DNA from: Chitinophagales bacterium
GTDB taxonomy: Bacteria; Bacteroidota; Bacteroidia; Chitinophagales; Saprospiraceae
Length of the DNA stretch: 64,000 nucleotides
Direction: 5' to 3'
NCBI GenBank assembly: GCA_017303475.1
Contig: JAFLBO010000007.1
Coordinates: forward strand, 151,386 to 215,385
A program made the position numbers and the translations under genes. The notes under the pieces are model-generated. The model saw only the letters and a program-made list of their open reading frames with translations, searched no databases and was not told the origin of the DNA. This document shows, piece by piece, positions 52,640 to 61,518 of this stretch. Within the stretch, counting starts at the first letter, position 1, and every line of letters starts with the position of its first letter.

Positions 52640-53094
52640 GGGTCATTTGTTAACCCAGGAGTTTGTCATCTTGAGCGTAGCGAAAGATCTGAACCTGGGA
52701 ATATGGATCGGGTGGATATTTCGCAAAGATTTGAAGGAGGTTCTTTTGGTGTTTGGTTGCTTTTGCTCCGCTGCAATGACCTGCTGTGTTATTGTGGTTT
52801 TGATCGCGGCTCTAAGGTAGCCTGTTGGCCTCTGGATGCCCCCATTGTTTTTACCATATGGAGATTTTTGGGGCCAGAATCAAAGTGAGCCATCAAGCCG
52901 TACGCTTTCTGCGAAAATCTGCGGGAGAATCTGTGAAAATCTGCGGGAAACCCAACGCGCGCGAGGTTTCCCGCAGATTTTCACAGATTCTCCCGCAGAT
53001 TTTCGCAGAGACGTTCGGCTGGGCATTATATCGTGGTTCGGACAGATCTTTCGCTACGCTCAAGATGACAAACCCCTGGGTTAACAAATGACCC
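52640..53094. repeat. Nested inverted-repeat element (52-bp outer, 45-bp inner arms)
   Basis: Outer arms 52640-52691 and 53043-53094 match at 51 of 52 positions and contain GTCATCTTGAGCGTAGCGAA. Nested inside, 52908-52952 and 52965-53009 are perfect 45-nt complements built of CTGCGGGA and AATCTGTGAAAATCTGCGGG units with a 12-nt loop (CAACGCGCGCGA). Together they fill most of the 500-bp gap; there is no credible gene in it. Confidence 0.93.
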
Positions 53095-53125
53095 AAAATG
53101 ACGCTACCAATGACCCCTAACCCCC

Positions 53126-54274
53126 TTACCCCCAAACATCCCGCCGCCTGATCTTGATCTGAATGGCATTTTCTATGGGTTTGTCGCTGACGAGTATCAA
53201 ATACCCGCCGCCGCCTGCGCCGCTCAATTTCCAGCCCAGGGCCCGGGAACGGTATTGTTCTATTACTTTCCAGATATCTTCATCCATCATATTAGGGAAC
53301 ATGGCTATTTGCGCCTCAAAAGATGCCTTAAATGCCTCGCCAAAAGCAGCCAGGTCTTTATGCAGCATAGCTTCCCAACAACGATCCGCTGCATCGGCCA
53401 AGGCCTTGGCCGATGCAGCGTTGATAACGGTGTTTTCCAGCACATTGTAAGTAGATACCCGGGGCCCAAGCGTTACCAAATAAAAATGCGATTCTATCCA
53501 GTGTAATTTGTCATCATCTTGCACTGACTCAATGCTTTGCGGCCAATAATCGTTGTGGTAATTCAACTTGTTTAAGCCCGGGAATACAATTCCAATACTA
53601 TCCTGAGATCCGCTTACATGTCCGGAACCTGGTGGATTATCGTATACAAACAGGATTTTAGCCAACTGTTCTTTATCCCCCGCCGGAATTTCCGTTTTCC
53701 AGAGTTCTATCGCCTTGCGCCTTGTACTGGAGGCCATACCGCTCCGATCATTGAATTCTAACGTTGGCTCTATGGAAACGGTGAGCACCGGACCCGGAAA
53801 AAACTTCGAAACATAAGGCTGATCCAGCCAGCCTCCGGCAATGTCTATACGGAACGGAATGGTGCAAACCGTACGCAAACTGGTAGTGGAACGAACCGGC
53901 AAATCCACATGTGGTTTGCGGCTCAATACATTGTACTCAATGTGGTTTTCCCTGCATAAAGCTTCCTTGGCCGGGGTATGCCCGTCTTCATTGACCACAA
54001 AAACATCCGGCGCTATCTCTGCCAATTCCTGCTCAAAATCAATGATACCCCAACCCTTATTAATGCGCACTTCCTTCACACAGGCCAAAGCATCCAGCAT
54101 ATACCGCCTTTCTTCCTGATTGTTGACCGGATAACGCCCCTTCAAATGCTTCACGTTTTCATCGTTGCCAATACACACATACAGGTCGCCAAATTGCGCG
54201 GCTTCTTTCAAAAACGCAACGTGCCCGCTGTGAAGCAGGTCGAAACACCCGGTTACAAAAACTTTTTTACTCAT
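53126..54274 (-). CDS. Bifunctional nucleotidyltransferase-GHMP sugar kinase fusion
   Basis: 382 residues from ATG 54274. Residues 1-~125 are a cytidylyltransferase-type nucleotidyltransferase (VFVTGCFDLLHSGHVAFLKEA, HxGH at 15-18). Residues ~127-382 are a GHMP kinase: RIDIAGGWLDQP at the start, the phosphate-binding motif PPGSGHVSGSQD at 214-225 and the closing LSGAGGGGYLIL. Such a protein would phosphorylate a sugar and transfer a nucleotide to it, similar in logic to the FKP fucose enzyme or HldE but with different domain types and order. The substrate is unknown; the adjacent rhaM hints at a deoxysugar or heptose. Confidence 0.82.
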   Translation of the reverse strand: MSKKVFVTGCFDLLHSGHVAFLKEAAQFGDLYVCIGNDENVKHLKGRYPVNNQEERRYMLDALACVKEVRINKGWGIIDFEQELAEIAPDVFVVNEDGHTPAKEALCRENHIEYNVLSRKPHVDLPVRSTTSLRTVCTIPFRIDIAGGWLDQPYVSKFFPGPVLTVSIEPTLEFNDRSGMASSTRRKAIELWKTEIPAGDKEQLAKILFVYDNPPGSGHVSGSQDSIGIVFPGLNKLNYHNDYWPQSIESVQDDDKLHWIESHFYLVTLGPRVSTYNVLENTVINAASAKALADAADRCWEAMLHKDLAAFGEAFKASFEAQIAMFPNMMDEDIWKVIEQYRSRALGWKLSGAGGGGYLILVSDKPIENAIQIKIRRRDVWG

Positions 54275-54336
54275 GACTGCTAAAAACAAGTGCGGCGAAG
54301 GTCACAAAAAATCAGGTATATAGAAAGTGTTAGCAT

Positions 54337-56184
54337 TTACCAACGCACTTCCACACCCGCCCGGAACCAGCGCCCTGGCATAGTGAGCACCGCTGTATCG
54401 CTGTAACGCAGCTCTCCATACTCCGCATCCAGCACGTTTATGGCTTCTGCAAACACCTGCCAATGTTTGCGTACATACCTTAGTCTGGCATCTGTCACCC
54501 AATAATCCCCCTTCACCGAAGGATCCTGCACCACCCGGTCGCACCAGCGCGCACGCACATGCAAGCCCAAAGAAGTCAATATCTGATAATCCAAGGATGC
54601 ATTCACTTGGTGACGCAAATGATTGAGTGCATAACGCGACAAAGCCACGTTATCCGACACCTGCGCGTCCAGATAGGTGTACGCCAGGTTCCAGCCCAAC
54701 TTCTGTATCTGGTGTGATGCCTGTAGCTCTACCCCCTGCATCAGCACGCTGTTGTAATTTCTGGTTTGCCATTTATCCGCCGGATTATCCTTGGCCCAAT
54801 CAATAAGGTTGCGGCCATCCCTGCGGAACAAAGCCATTTGTAGTTTTAAAGGACTGTAGGCCGCCCGGTATTTCCATCCCAGTTCTGTAGAAAAAGCACT
54901 TTCAGGTTTCAGTTCCGGGTTGCCCACATTGCCCGGATCCTCATAATACAGGTCGGTAAACGTAGGAATGCGGTAATTGTAACCCGCATTGGCATACACA
55001 TTCCATTGTTTGTTCAACCGAAATCCGGCATCCAGTCCGGGATAGAAAAACACGCCAAAATCGGAGAAGGAACTAAGGGAAACTCCAGGTGTCAGGTTTA
55101 GCCTGCGCTGCAACAACAACCAATGGTGTTCGGCAAAAAGGTTGAGGGTGTAACGTTCGCGTTGCCCCAGTCGGGAACTACTTAGCGAAGTATATTCGAG
55201 GTTGGCGCCCAGGCCGGTTTGCTGACCATTGGCCCATTGGGCAGTACTGTTCAGCTCGGCAGTGAGTACCTGACTAAGGTGAAAATTGACTGTATTGGCG
55301 TCTGTACTCCGCTGAAAATCATACATATCCTGGTTTCTGCGCCAGGACACACGCGGCTTGAGCGTCCAGTTTCCGGTATTGCGCCGGTACCCCAGGCTAA
55401 GCACGCTGGTCTGTACCTCTTCGTATTGATCGGTAAATTCCAGCCGACCGTAATACCCGTTTGCACCAAAGTTGCGCGCATTGAAATTGGCCAGCAATTC
55501 CCATTGTCCGTTGCTGTCGCGATCTGCCAGAGTGGCCTGGTAAAAGCCGTTCAGCACCTGAAAGTCTGTATTGCTCCGGTATCCGTCAGAAAAATCGGCT
55601 GAGGCCGCTACATGCTGCCGTAGCCGTCCTTTTGGCAAAGAAGCATAGGCATTGGCGCTGCGATAGCCGAAATCGCCCCCGGCGGCGCCCAGTTTGAACA
55701 CCCTTTCCTTTGGCGCTATGGTCACGATGTTCACGGCACAAGCAAAGGCATTTTGTCCGTAAATGCGCGCTCCGGGCCCTTTCAAGACCTCTATTCTTTC
55801 AATAGCCGACCAATCTACCGGCACATTCAGCAGGTGGTGTCCGGTTTGCGGATCACTGAGTCGCACGCCGTTGAGCAGCACCAGCGCCTGGTCAAAGCCG
55901 CCGCCACGCACACTCAAATCTGCCTGAATACCCAGGGGGCCACGCTGACGCACATCCAGTCCGGGAATGCTTTGCAGGGCTTCGCTGATGCTGCGCACCG
56001 GCATGGCTTGGAGCTCCTGGCGAGTGAGTACTTGTACCGTCCGGTTGTCTTGAGAAAAAGGCAATTGAATCCGCTGCGCGAGAACGGTTATTTCTGTAAA
56101 CGTCTTTTGAACACGTTCTGTCTGAGCCTGTGCAAGCAGCGGTAAAAACAGCAAAAAGAGTGAAAATGTGGTTGGTTTTATCAT
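54337..56184 (-). CDS. TonB-dependent receptor (BtuB-like)
   Basis: 615 residues from ATG 56184. Signal peptide (..LLAQAQ), plug domain with RSISEALQSIPGLDVRQRGPLG, ADLSVRGGGFDQALVLLNGVRLSDPQTGHH and IEVLKGPGARIYG, then a 22-strand type barrel ending MPGRWFRAGVEVRW. No carboxypeptidase-like N-domain and no SusD partner, so it is the vitamin B12/siderophore type rather than glycan type. I see no cobalamin riboswitch upstream. Monocistronic. The ligand is unknown. Confidence 0.93.
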   Translation of the reverse strand: MIKPTTFSLFLLFLPLLAQAQTERVQKTFTEITVLAQRIQLPFSQDNRTVQVLTRQELQAMPVRSISEALQSIPGLDVRQRGPLGIQADLSVRGGGFDQALVLLNGVRLSDPQTGHHLLNVPVDWSAIERIEVLKGPGARIYGQNAFACAVNIVTIAPKERVFKLGAAGGDFGYRSANAYASLPKGRLRQHVAASADFSDGYRSNTDFQVLNGFYQATLADRDSNGQWELLANFNARNFGANGYYGRLEFTDQYEEVQTSVLSLGYRRNTGNWTLKPRVSWRRNQDMYDFQRSTDANTVNFHLSQVLTAELNSTAQWANGQQTGLGANLEYTSLSSSRLGQRERYTLNLFAEHHWLLLQRRLNLTPGVSLSSFSDFGVFFYPGLDAGFRLNKQWNVYANAGYNYRIPTFTDLYYEDPGNVGNPELKPESAFSTELGWKYRAAYSPLKLQMALFRRDGRNLIDWAKDNPADKWQTRNYNSVLMQGVELQASHQIQKLGWNLAYTYLDAQVSDNVALSRYALNHLRHQVNASLDYQILTSLGLHVRARWCDRVVQDPSVKGDYWVTDARLRYVRKHWQVFAEAINVLDAEYGELRYSDTAVLTMPGRWFRAGVEVRW

Positions 56185-56202
56185 TAAGCCAGAATTTTGG
56201 CG

Positions 56203-56210
56203 CAAGGATA
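56203..56210 (-). promoter_or_regulatory. Near-consensus -7 box of the TonB receptor gene
   Basis: TATCCTTG on the minus strand (one mismatch), 18 nt before ATG 56184; it favours this start over the codon at 56205. Confidence 0.35.
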
Positions 56211-56354
56211 GTTACACCTAAAGCCGGCAACGATCATAGAATTGTCAAGGTTTTTTAACCGTCAGCCAGAAGCGCCCATCCTGTTATTTCCAGACATTGA
56301 TCGAAAAATCCCCGAATTGCAGCTAATTACCTAAAACACCAGGCTAACTCTCTT

Positions 56355-56362
56355 TACTTTTG
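56355..56362 (+). promoter_or_regulatory. -7 box of the ABC permease gene
   Basis: TACTTTTG, full match, 43 nt before the GTG at 56406. A CACTCATT repeat (56374-56403) lies between. Confidence 0.45.
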
Positions 56363-56405
56363 AGGTACACTCCAACCCCACTCACTCATTCACTCATTCA
56401 CTCCC

Positions 56406-57647
56406 GTGCCCTTCTCAGAGATTCTCGCTCAGGCTATAAAAAACATTCGGGCCAACATGCTTCGCTCGGTGCTGACCCTGCTCATCATTGCCTTTGGCAT
56501 TATGGCGCTGGTAGGTATTTTGACTGGCATTGATGCCATTGCCTATTCTTTGAGCGACAATTTTTCCAATCTGGGCGCAAACTCCTTCAGTATTGAGCGC
56601 AAATGGGGCGAAGTGCGCAGCAATCGTCGGGGTCGGCAACAGAAAGTTGCTCCTGCGGTTACCTACAAGCAATCCATGGAATTCAAGGAGCGCTTCACGT
56701 TTCCGGCCAAGGTTGCGGTGGGTTGTTATGGTACAGGTAGTGCTACCGTCAAGTTTGGCGATAAAAAAACCAACCCCAATGTGACTTTTAATGGCGCAGA
56801 TGAAAACTTCATGGATGTGAAAGGGGTGGAAATAGCCATGGGGCGGAACTTTTCCAAAATGGAAGTGGAAAGTGGCGCTTCAGTGGCTGTTATTGGTTCC
56901 GATATTGTAAAAACCCTGTTCGATGGCAAAAACGAAAAGGCCATGGACCAGATCATCACTGTGAATGCGCACAGGTACCGCGTGGTGGGCATTATGGCCG
57001 AAAAAGGCGCTACCATGAACGAGTCGAGCGACCGCAAGGTGTATGCCCCGCTGGTAAATGTAAAAGCCCTTTTTGGCGGTGGTGACGACCGGGATTATTT
57101 TCTCATGGTAGCTGTACCGGATGCTACCAATATGGAAGCGGCCCAATCTGAAGCAACAGGGTTGTTTCGGCAAATTCGCGGACTGCGGCCAGGGGAAGAC
57201 GATGATTTTGAGCTTTTTGCTTCCGACAGTATAGTAGCCATACTGAAAGAAAATACCGTTACGCTGCGCCTGGCTACAGTAGCCATTGGTTTGATGACAC
57301 TTTTGGGGGCCGCCATTGGACTCATGAACATCATGCTGGTAAGCGTAACCGAGCGCACCCGGGAAATCGGTATCGCCAAAGCATTGGGCGCCACGCGCCG
57401 CAGTGTATTGCTCCAGTTTCTTACTGAAGCCGTGGTTATTTGCCAGATCGGCGGTATTGTAGGCATCATCCTGGGTATCCTGATGGGCAACATTATGACC
57501 CTCATCATGGGTGGCAGTTTCCTGATTCCCTGGGGCTGGATGTTCCTAGGCTTCACCCTTTGTATGATTGTTGGTGTGGTATCCGGATTCTACCCGGCCA
57601 TGAAAGCCGCACGCCTGGATCCGATTGAATCGCTGAGATACGAGTGA
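56406..57647 (+). CDS. MacB/FtsX-type ABC transporter permease
   Basis: 413 residues with a GTG start. One N-terminal membrane helix (about 18-42), a large periplasmic MacB-like domain (about 45-280), then three C-terminal helices with the FtsX coupling sequence [41 protein letters not shown] closes it. MacB-like permeases pull substrates from the periplasm (peptides, lipoproteins, macrolides) using a separate ATPase and an HlyD-type adaptor; neither is adjacent, the closest adaptor being at 17136-18617. Confidence 0.92.
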   Translation: MPFSEILAQAIKNIRANMLRSVLTLLIIAFGIMALVGILTGIDAIAYSLSDNFSNLGANSFSIERKWGEVRSNRRGRQQKVAPAVTYKQSMEFKERFTFPAKVAVGCYGTGSATVKFGDKKTNPNVTFNGADENFMDVKGVEIAMGRNFSKMEVESGASVAVIGSDIVKTLFDGKNEKAMDQIITVNAHRYRVVGIMAEKGATMNESSDRKVYAPLVNVKALFGGGDDRDYFLMVAVPDATNMEAAQSEATGLFRQIRGLRPGEDDDFELFASDSIVAILKENTVTLRLATVAIGLMTLLGAAIGLMNIMLVSVTERTREIGIAKALGATRRSVLLQFLTEAVVICQIGGIVGIILGILMGNIMTLIMGGSFLIPWGWMFLGFTLCMIVGVVSGFYPAMKAARLDPIESLRYE

Positions 57648-57725
57648 GGACGGTGGTCGGTAAAAAATTTGGAATTTTGGATATTTATTGGTAATTTGCA
57701 GTATTTGCTCACAAAAACCAATGAA

Positions 57726-57941
57726 ATGTGGGAAATTTCAAAAGGTTCTTCCGCAGAAGTCATCACACAACTCAATATCGCGCATCGTTTAGGTTATATC
57801 AATGCTGACAAGTTGTACGAACTTGAGAACCTGGCTGAAAAAATTCGGGCATCTCTAAAAAACCTGATAAAAGCCCGAGGAGGCGATAATCTGGTAAAAG
57901 TTATTTCCTGGTTCATCTTATCCCTATTTTTGCCACGCTAA
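57726..57941 (+). pseudogene. Remnant of a four-helix-bundle (S23-type) protein
   Basis: 71 codons, starting MWEISKGSSAEVITQLNIAHRLGYI, matching only the C-terminal half of the ~120-residue four-helix-bundle family whose usual ending is SxxEVxxQLxIAxxLGY..L...L.E. The first two helices are absent upstream, where only a short GGACGGTGG repeat fragment is found. It is probably a decayed copy cut by repeat activity; it could still be translated. Confidence 0.55.
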
Positions 57942-57944
57942 AAA

Positions 57945-57995
57945 CCATCCACCGTCAACCGTAGGCCGTCAACCGTAGGTCGTCCATCGTTCCTC
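57945..57995. repeat. Partial heptad repeat directly before the histidine kinase start
   Basis: CCATCCACCGTCAACCGTAG and CCGTAGGTCGTCC heptads end at the ATG 57996. It is the right half of the element seen in full at 26199, 28006 and 52157; the left half is represented only by GGACGGTGGTCGG at 57648. Confidence 0.75.
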
Positions 57996-59009
57996 ATGCT
58001 CCAACTCCTTCTTTCCGGTCGGGGGCGCCTGATTACCCATTTGACGGGTTGGGCGCTGGTGACATTGGCCACGTATTATCTCTTGTCGGGCATGATGCCG
58101 GCCAGAGAGGCGTTGTTCCGAACGCTGGTTTTCATTTTTTTCCCGCTGGTGTTGTTTTACACCAATGCACGGGTGCTTACCAATCGTTTTTTTGAAGCGC
58201 AGCAATACGGCAAGTGGGCAGTGCTGGCCATTTCGCTCTGGCTGGGCATGGCCTATTTACGGGTAAAAGCTGAGTTGGCTATTTTCGGCAGCACTGTTTT
58301 CAGCAATCAGGAAATGCCTGTTGACGGGGGGCGGAATGTGTTTATGGTAACGGTGGTGATTTATTTCATCCTGATGATTTTCAGCGGTTTATACCAATTG
58401 CTGGAAAACCGGCGGGACCTGGATGCACGCCATGCTGAAGCACAGTTGAGCTATCTGAAAGCGCAGATCAATCCGCATTTTTTATTCAATACCCTCAACA
58501 ACATCTACGCCGCCGCCACGCTTCAACACCCGCGCACTGCCGATATGGTTTTGCGTTTGAGCGATTTGCTGCGATACGTTACCTACGATGGTCAGGCGCA
58601 AACGGTGCCACTGGACAAAGAAATTGGTCAAATACGCGCTTATATTGAACTGTTTCAGTGGAAATCTGAACACCCATTGCCCATAACCCTCAACATTGAA
58701 GGCGATACCGCCGGACATCCCATAGAGCCGCTCCTGTTGCTGCCTTTGGTGGAAAATGCCCTCAAACACGGCGATCTGGAAAGCGCTCCCGATGCCTTTT
58801 TGCATATTTCCCTGCAATGCTCGCCTCAACAGTTGCTCTTCACCGTGGAAAATTCTTTTGACCCCGACAATCAACAAAAGGACGAACAGGGCGGGGTTGG
58901 ACTGGAAAATGTGCGGCAGCGACTCTCCCTGGGCTACGCCGGCAGGCATCAACTGACGGTCCAATCTGAAGGACGTATTTTCAAAGCTCAGTTGCGTTTG
59001 AATGCCTGA
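57996..59009 (+). CDS. LytS/YehU-type sensor histidine kinase
   Basis: 337 residues: four membrane helices (about 16-32, 40-57, 74-94, 115-132), a short linker, then the His_kinase domain with phospho-acceptor His161 in AQINPHFLFNTLNNI and an ATPase domain (LPLVENALKHG, GVGLENVRQRL). The family pairs with LytTR regulators; one starts 1018 bp downstream at 60028. A T9SS gene separates them, which is unusual. The start codon follows heptad repeats immediately. Confidence 0.92.
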   Translation: MLQLLLSGRGRLITHLTGWALVTLATYYLLSGMMPAREALFRTLVFIFFPLVLFYTNARVLTNRFFEAQQYGKWAVLAISLWLGMAYLRVKAELAIFGSTVFSNQEMPVDGGRNVFMVTVVIYFILMIFSGLYQLLENRRDLDARHAEAQLSYLKAQINPHFLFNTLNNIYAAATLQHPRTADMVLRLSDLLRYVTYDGQAQTVPLDKEIGQIRAYIELFQWKSEHPLPITLNIEGDTAGHPIEPLLLLPLVENALKHGDLESAPDAFLHISLQCSPQQLLFTVENSFDPDNQQKDEQGGVGLENVRQRLSLGYAGRHQLTVQSEGRIFKAQLRLNA

Positions 59010-59028
59010 ATGACGCAGGCTGGCCAAA

Positions 59029-59065
59029 AAACACGCATTGCCAGTCGGTAACAGGCGTGTTTTCC
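59029..59065 (+). terminator. Possible terminator after the histidine kinase gene
   Basis: 9-bp stem AAAACACGC/GCGTGTTTT around an 18-nt loop. It separates the kinase from the following T9SS gene. Confidence 0.45.
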
Positions 59066-59067
59066 TA

Positions 59068-59075
59068 TATTTTTG
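59068..59075 (+). promoter_or_regulatory. -7 box of the T9SS gene
   Basis: TATTTTTG, 48 nt before ATG 59124. Confidence 0.4.
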
Positions 59076-59123
59076 TTGGAAATAAGTTGCCTTTCCATCG
59101 TAACCCAACTTGCCAACCTGCTC

Positions 59124-60038
59124 ATGAACCGACTTGCTTTATCCCTGCTTTTCCTGGCGCTTCAACTCCCGGCATTCTCCCAATCCGTGTACCACCCGAT
59201 GCTGGTGGAGGGTCGCAACTGGGACGTGTTTGTGCGACCTACTGAGTGGCCCATTTGTGCCTATGATCGAGCCGGGCATTATACCTTAGGTTTGGATACG
59301 CTCATAGATGGACTTCTGTATAAACCATTACTGCTTCAGGTCATTCGTTCCAACCCACCTATACCTTTTTGTGGCGGGTTTTACCGGGATACCACACAGG
59401 TTTATCCGGGCGGATGGGTGCGCGAGGACACCCTGCTGCGACGGGTGTACAAACTGGAACCCGGCGCAGTGGAAGAGGTCTTATTATTTGATTTTTCATT
59501 GCATCAAAACGATACTCTTTGGTATGAGCATGGTGGAATTGCCATTGATACCGTATTTGATTTGATCCTGGAAAATGGCGCTGTCAGAAAAGCTTTTGTT
59601 GTGGAACCTTTTGGGGTTGCGTTTAACCTGAATATGTATGTAGAAGGGCTTGGGTATTTGTTAGGGGCTTTCAATCAGGTGTTTCTGCCATTTGAAGGTT
59701 GGAGTGAAACAACCTGTGTACGCGACGGCGAAACCGTTCTGTATCAATATGGTCCGGGATGTATAGGAACGGTTTCCGGAGTGACAGAACAACCCGAACA
59801 GGCTTCCATGAGGGTATCGCCCAATCCATTTTTCAACCGGCTGCAACTGCGCATGAATCCACAGGAAGCGGACCTGCAATTCTCCTTGTTGGATATAAAC
59901 GGACGGGTAGTGTTGCAACAAACCATAGCGGCCAATACAGAACAAGTGGAACTGCTTGTGCCAAACTTGCCTTCCGGCCTGTATTTTTGGGCCGCCCAAG
60001 GCGTGGTTTTGGGCAAATTAGTGACCTATGACCCATAA
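59124..60038 (+). CDS. T9SS type A sorting protein of unknown function
   Basis: 304 residues from ATG 59124. Signal peptide 1-20 (..LPAFSQ). The mature part is beta-rich with repeated DTL turns and four cysteines; no enzymatic domain is recognised. The C-terminal ~75 residues are a sorting domain (VSPNPFFNRLQL, LLDINGRVVLQQ, LPSGLYFWAAQ). It ends 11 bp inside the response regulator gene, so the regulator is translationally coupled to it. Confidence 0.85.
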   Translation: MNRLALSLLFLALQLPAFSQSVYHPMLVEGRNWDVFVRPTEWPICAYDRAGHYTLGLDTLIDGLLYKPLLLQVIRSNPPIPFCGGFYRDTTQVYPGGWVREDTLLRRVYKLEPGAVEEVLLFDFSLHQNDTLWYEHGGIAIDTVFDLILENGAVRKAFVVEPFGVAFNLNMYVEGLGYLLGAFNQVFLPFEGWSETTCVRDGETVLYQYGPGCIGTVSGVTEQPEQASMRVSPNPFFNRLQLRMNPQEADLQFSLLDINGRVVLQQTIAANTEQVELLVPNLPSGLYFWAAQGVVLGKLVTYDP

Positions 60039-60741
60039 TTTCCGTTGCCTGCTGGTAGACGACGAGCACCTGGCCCTGCAATTGCTGGAAAAATTTGTGA
60101 ACGACACACCCGGACTGGAGGTGGCGGCTACCTGCAAAAGTCCCATCCGCGCTATAGAAATCCTGCAAGGTGAGCCCATTGATTTGTTGTTTCTCGACAT
60201 TCAGATGCCCATTTTGAGTGGTCTGAATCTGTTGAAATCCGTTTCCCGCAAGCCAGTTACTATTTTTACCACAGCCTATCCGCAACACGCGCTGGAGGCC
60301 TTTGAACTGGATGCGGTGGATTATCTGCTCAAGCCCTATTCTTTTGACCGCTTTACGCATGCCGTCAACAAGGCGTTGGTATTATTGCGACAAAAAGCCG
60401 AATCGGGCGCCGGGTTGCCGGAAGGCTCCCTCACCGTTAAAGCCGACCGGCAATGGATCAACATTCCGGTAGCTGAAATCCGCTACGTGGAAGGCTGGAA
60501 GGAATACGTGAAAATTTACCTCGAAAAGGATAAAATCATCACCCTCGAAAGTCTGAACAACCTGGAAAACACCCTGCCGGCCGAACATTTCCTGCGGGTG
60601 CATAAATCCTACATCGTTGGTCGACGATTTGTACAAAAAATGGACGGCGACAACCTGCAGCTCACCGGCGATGCGCGTATACCTGTGGCCCGCGCGCGCA
60701 AGAAGGAAGTGATAACGCAGTTGTTCAGAACGGATGATTGA
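60028..60741 (+). CDS. LytTR-family response regulator
   Basis: 237 residues. Receiver domain with Asp11/Asp12, phospho-acceptor Asp57 (LLFLDIQMP) and Lys102 (LLKPYSF). The LytTR DNA-binding domain covers about 137-237 (INIPVAEIRYVEGWKEYVKIYL, FLRVHKSYIVGRRFV). It is the partner of the LytS-like kinase at 57996. The start overlaps the T9SS gene by 11 bp. It converges on the lipoprotein gene with a gap of 6 bp. Confidence 0.94.
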   Translation: MTHNFRCLLVDDEHLALQLLEKFVNDTPGLEVAATCKSPIRAIEILQGEPIDLLFLDIQMPILSGLNLLKSVSRKPVTIFTTAYPQHALEAFELDAVDYLLKPYSFDRFTHAVNKALVLLRQKAESGAGLPEGSLTVKADRQWINIPVAEIRYVEGWKEYVKIYLEKDKIITLESLNNLENTLPAEHFLRVHKSYIVGRRFVQKMDGDNLQLTGDARIPVARARKKEVITQLFRTDD

Positions 60742-60747
60742 GCATAC

Positions 60748-61332
60748 TTACATACACTCGGTCTGAATATTTCCCACCTGAATCGGGCCTTTGCACACCA
60801 GGAAATTGCCGTAGCCTTCATACAGGGAGGCGGCGCCTTGAGCGCTCACCTGATAATACATGCGGTAATAATGGCCGGTTTGGTAAAGGGCCGGATCAAT
60901 GTACAGGGCCATGCTGGCCGGAGTACCAAGTTTAACGGCTGCTTTCTGGATGATATTCAGTTCTTCATCTACAACTACCAGCTTGAGTTTTACCGGGTCG
61001 GAATTGACGTCTTTTCCAAGATACACCAACATTGCTCCGCCAATAGTTACCGGGCAAGGAGCAATACCAAACCAGGTAATGGTAGTTGGTGCAGTTCCGC
61101 TGAGGCTTACGGTATCTGAAAAATTCAGGTATTCTTTTTCTGTGGCATTCAGGGGAATATTGCCCCAATCGTTGGAGGTAGTACAGGAGCCATGTAGGCC
61201 CAATCCTTGACCTTGTTCATCAAAGAGCTTGATGCAGGAAAAATCTTCCGTCTGCGGCGGCTGGTCTTTTTTGCGTTCGCAGGCCGTGAAAAGGAGTAGT
61301 CCGAGGAGAGAGAGTGTGAAGTAGGTACGCAT
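60748..61332 (-). CDS. Lipoprotein of unknown function
   Basis: 194 residues with a lipoprotein signal (lipobox FTAC, Cys at 18). The mature part has five further cysteines and a beta-rich layout (TPTTITWFGIAPCP is a visible turn region). No family recognised. It lies tail-to-tail with the response regulator. A CAGATTT-type repeat sits upstream. Confidence 0.7.
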   Translation of the reverse strand: MRTYFTLSLLGLLLFTACERKKDQPPQTEDFSCIKLFDEQGQGLGLHGSCTTSNDWGNIPLNATEKEYLNFSDTVSLSGTAPTTITWFGIAPCPVTIGGAMLVYLGKDVNSDPVKLKLVVVDEELNIIQKAAVKLGTPASMALYIDPALYQTGHYYRMYYQVSAQGAASLYEGYGNFLVCKGPIQVGNIQTECM

Positions 61333-61367
61333 TGTGTTTATTGTTAGTAGTTTTTTCCGTAGAGGGG

Positions 61368-61518
61368 TTTCCCGCAGATTTACACAGATTGCCCGCAGAT
61401 TTTCGCAGAAGACGTTCGGCTTGATGGCTCGCGCAGCATTGCTGCCGCAGGCAGCAAGAAAAAAATCCGCGTCATCCGCGTCATCCGCGTTCCAAAAAAT
61501 CCGCGTTCCAACCCGCGT
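61368..61518. repeat. CAGATTT half-element and ATCCGCGTC tandem repeats
   Basis: 61368-61430 is a diverged single copy of the inner-arm unit at 52965-53009 including its ACGTTCGGC flank. 61466-61518 holds 9-mers of the ATCCGCGTC/TTCCAAAAA type, ending at the base before the stop codon of the TPR gene. Confidence 0.7.

Noticed and set aside
52575..53135. Several frames of 60-90 codons in both directions
   Set aside because: They are readings of the nested inverted repeats.
56206..56354. Possible cobalamin riboswitch upstream of the BtuB-like receptor
   Set aside because: No B12-box or matching stem structure is visible in the leader; the inferred leader is only about 15 nt.
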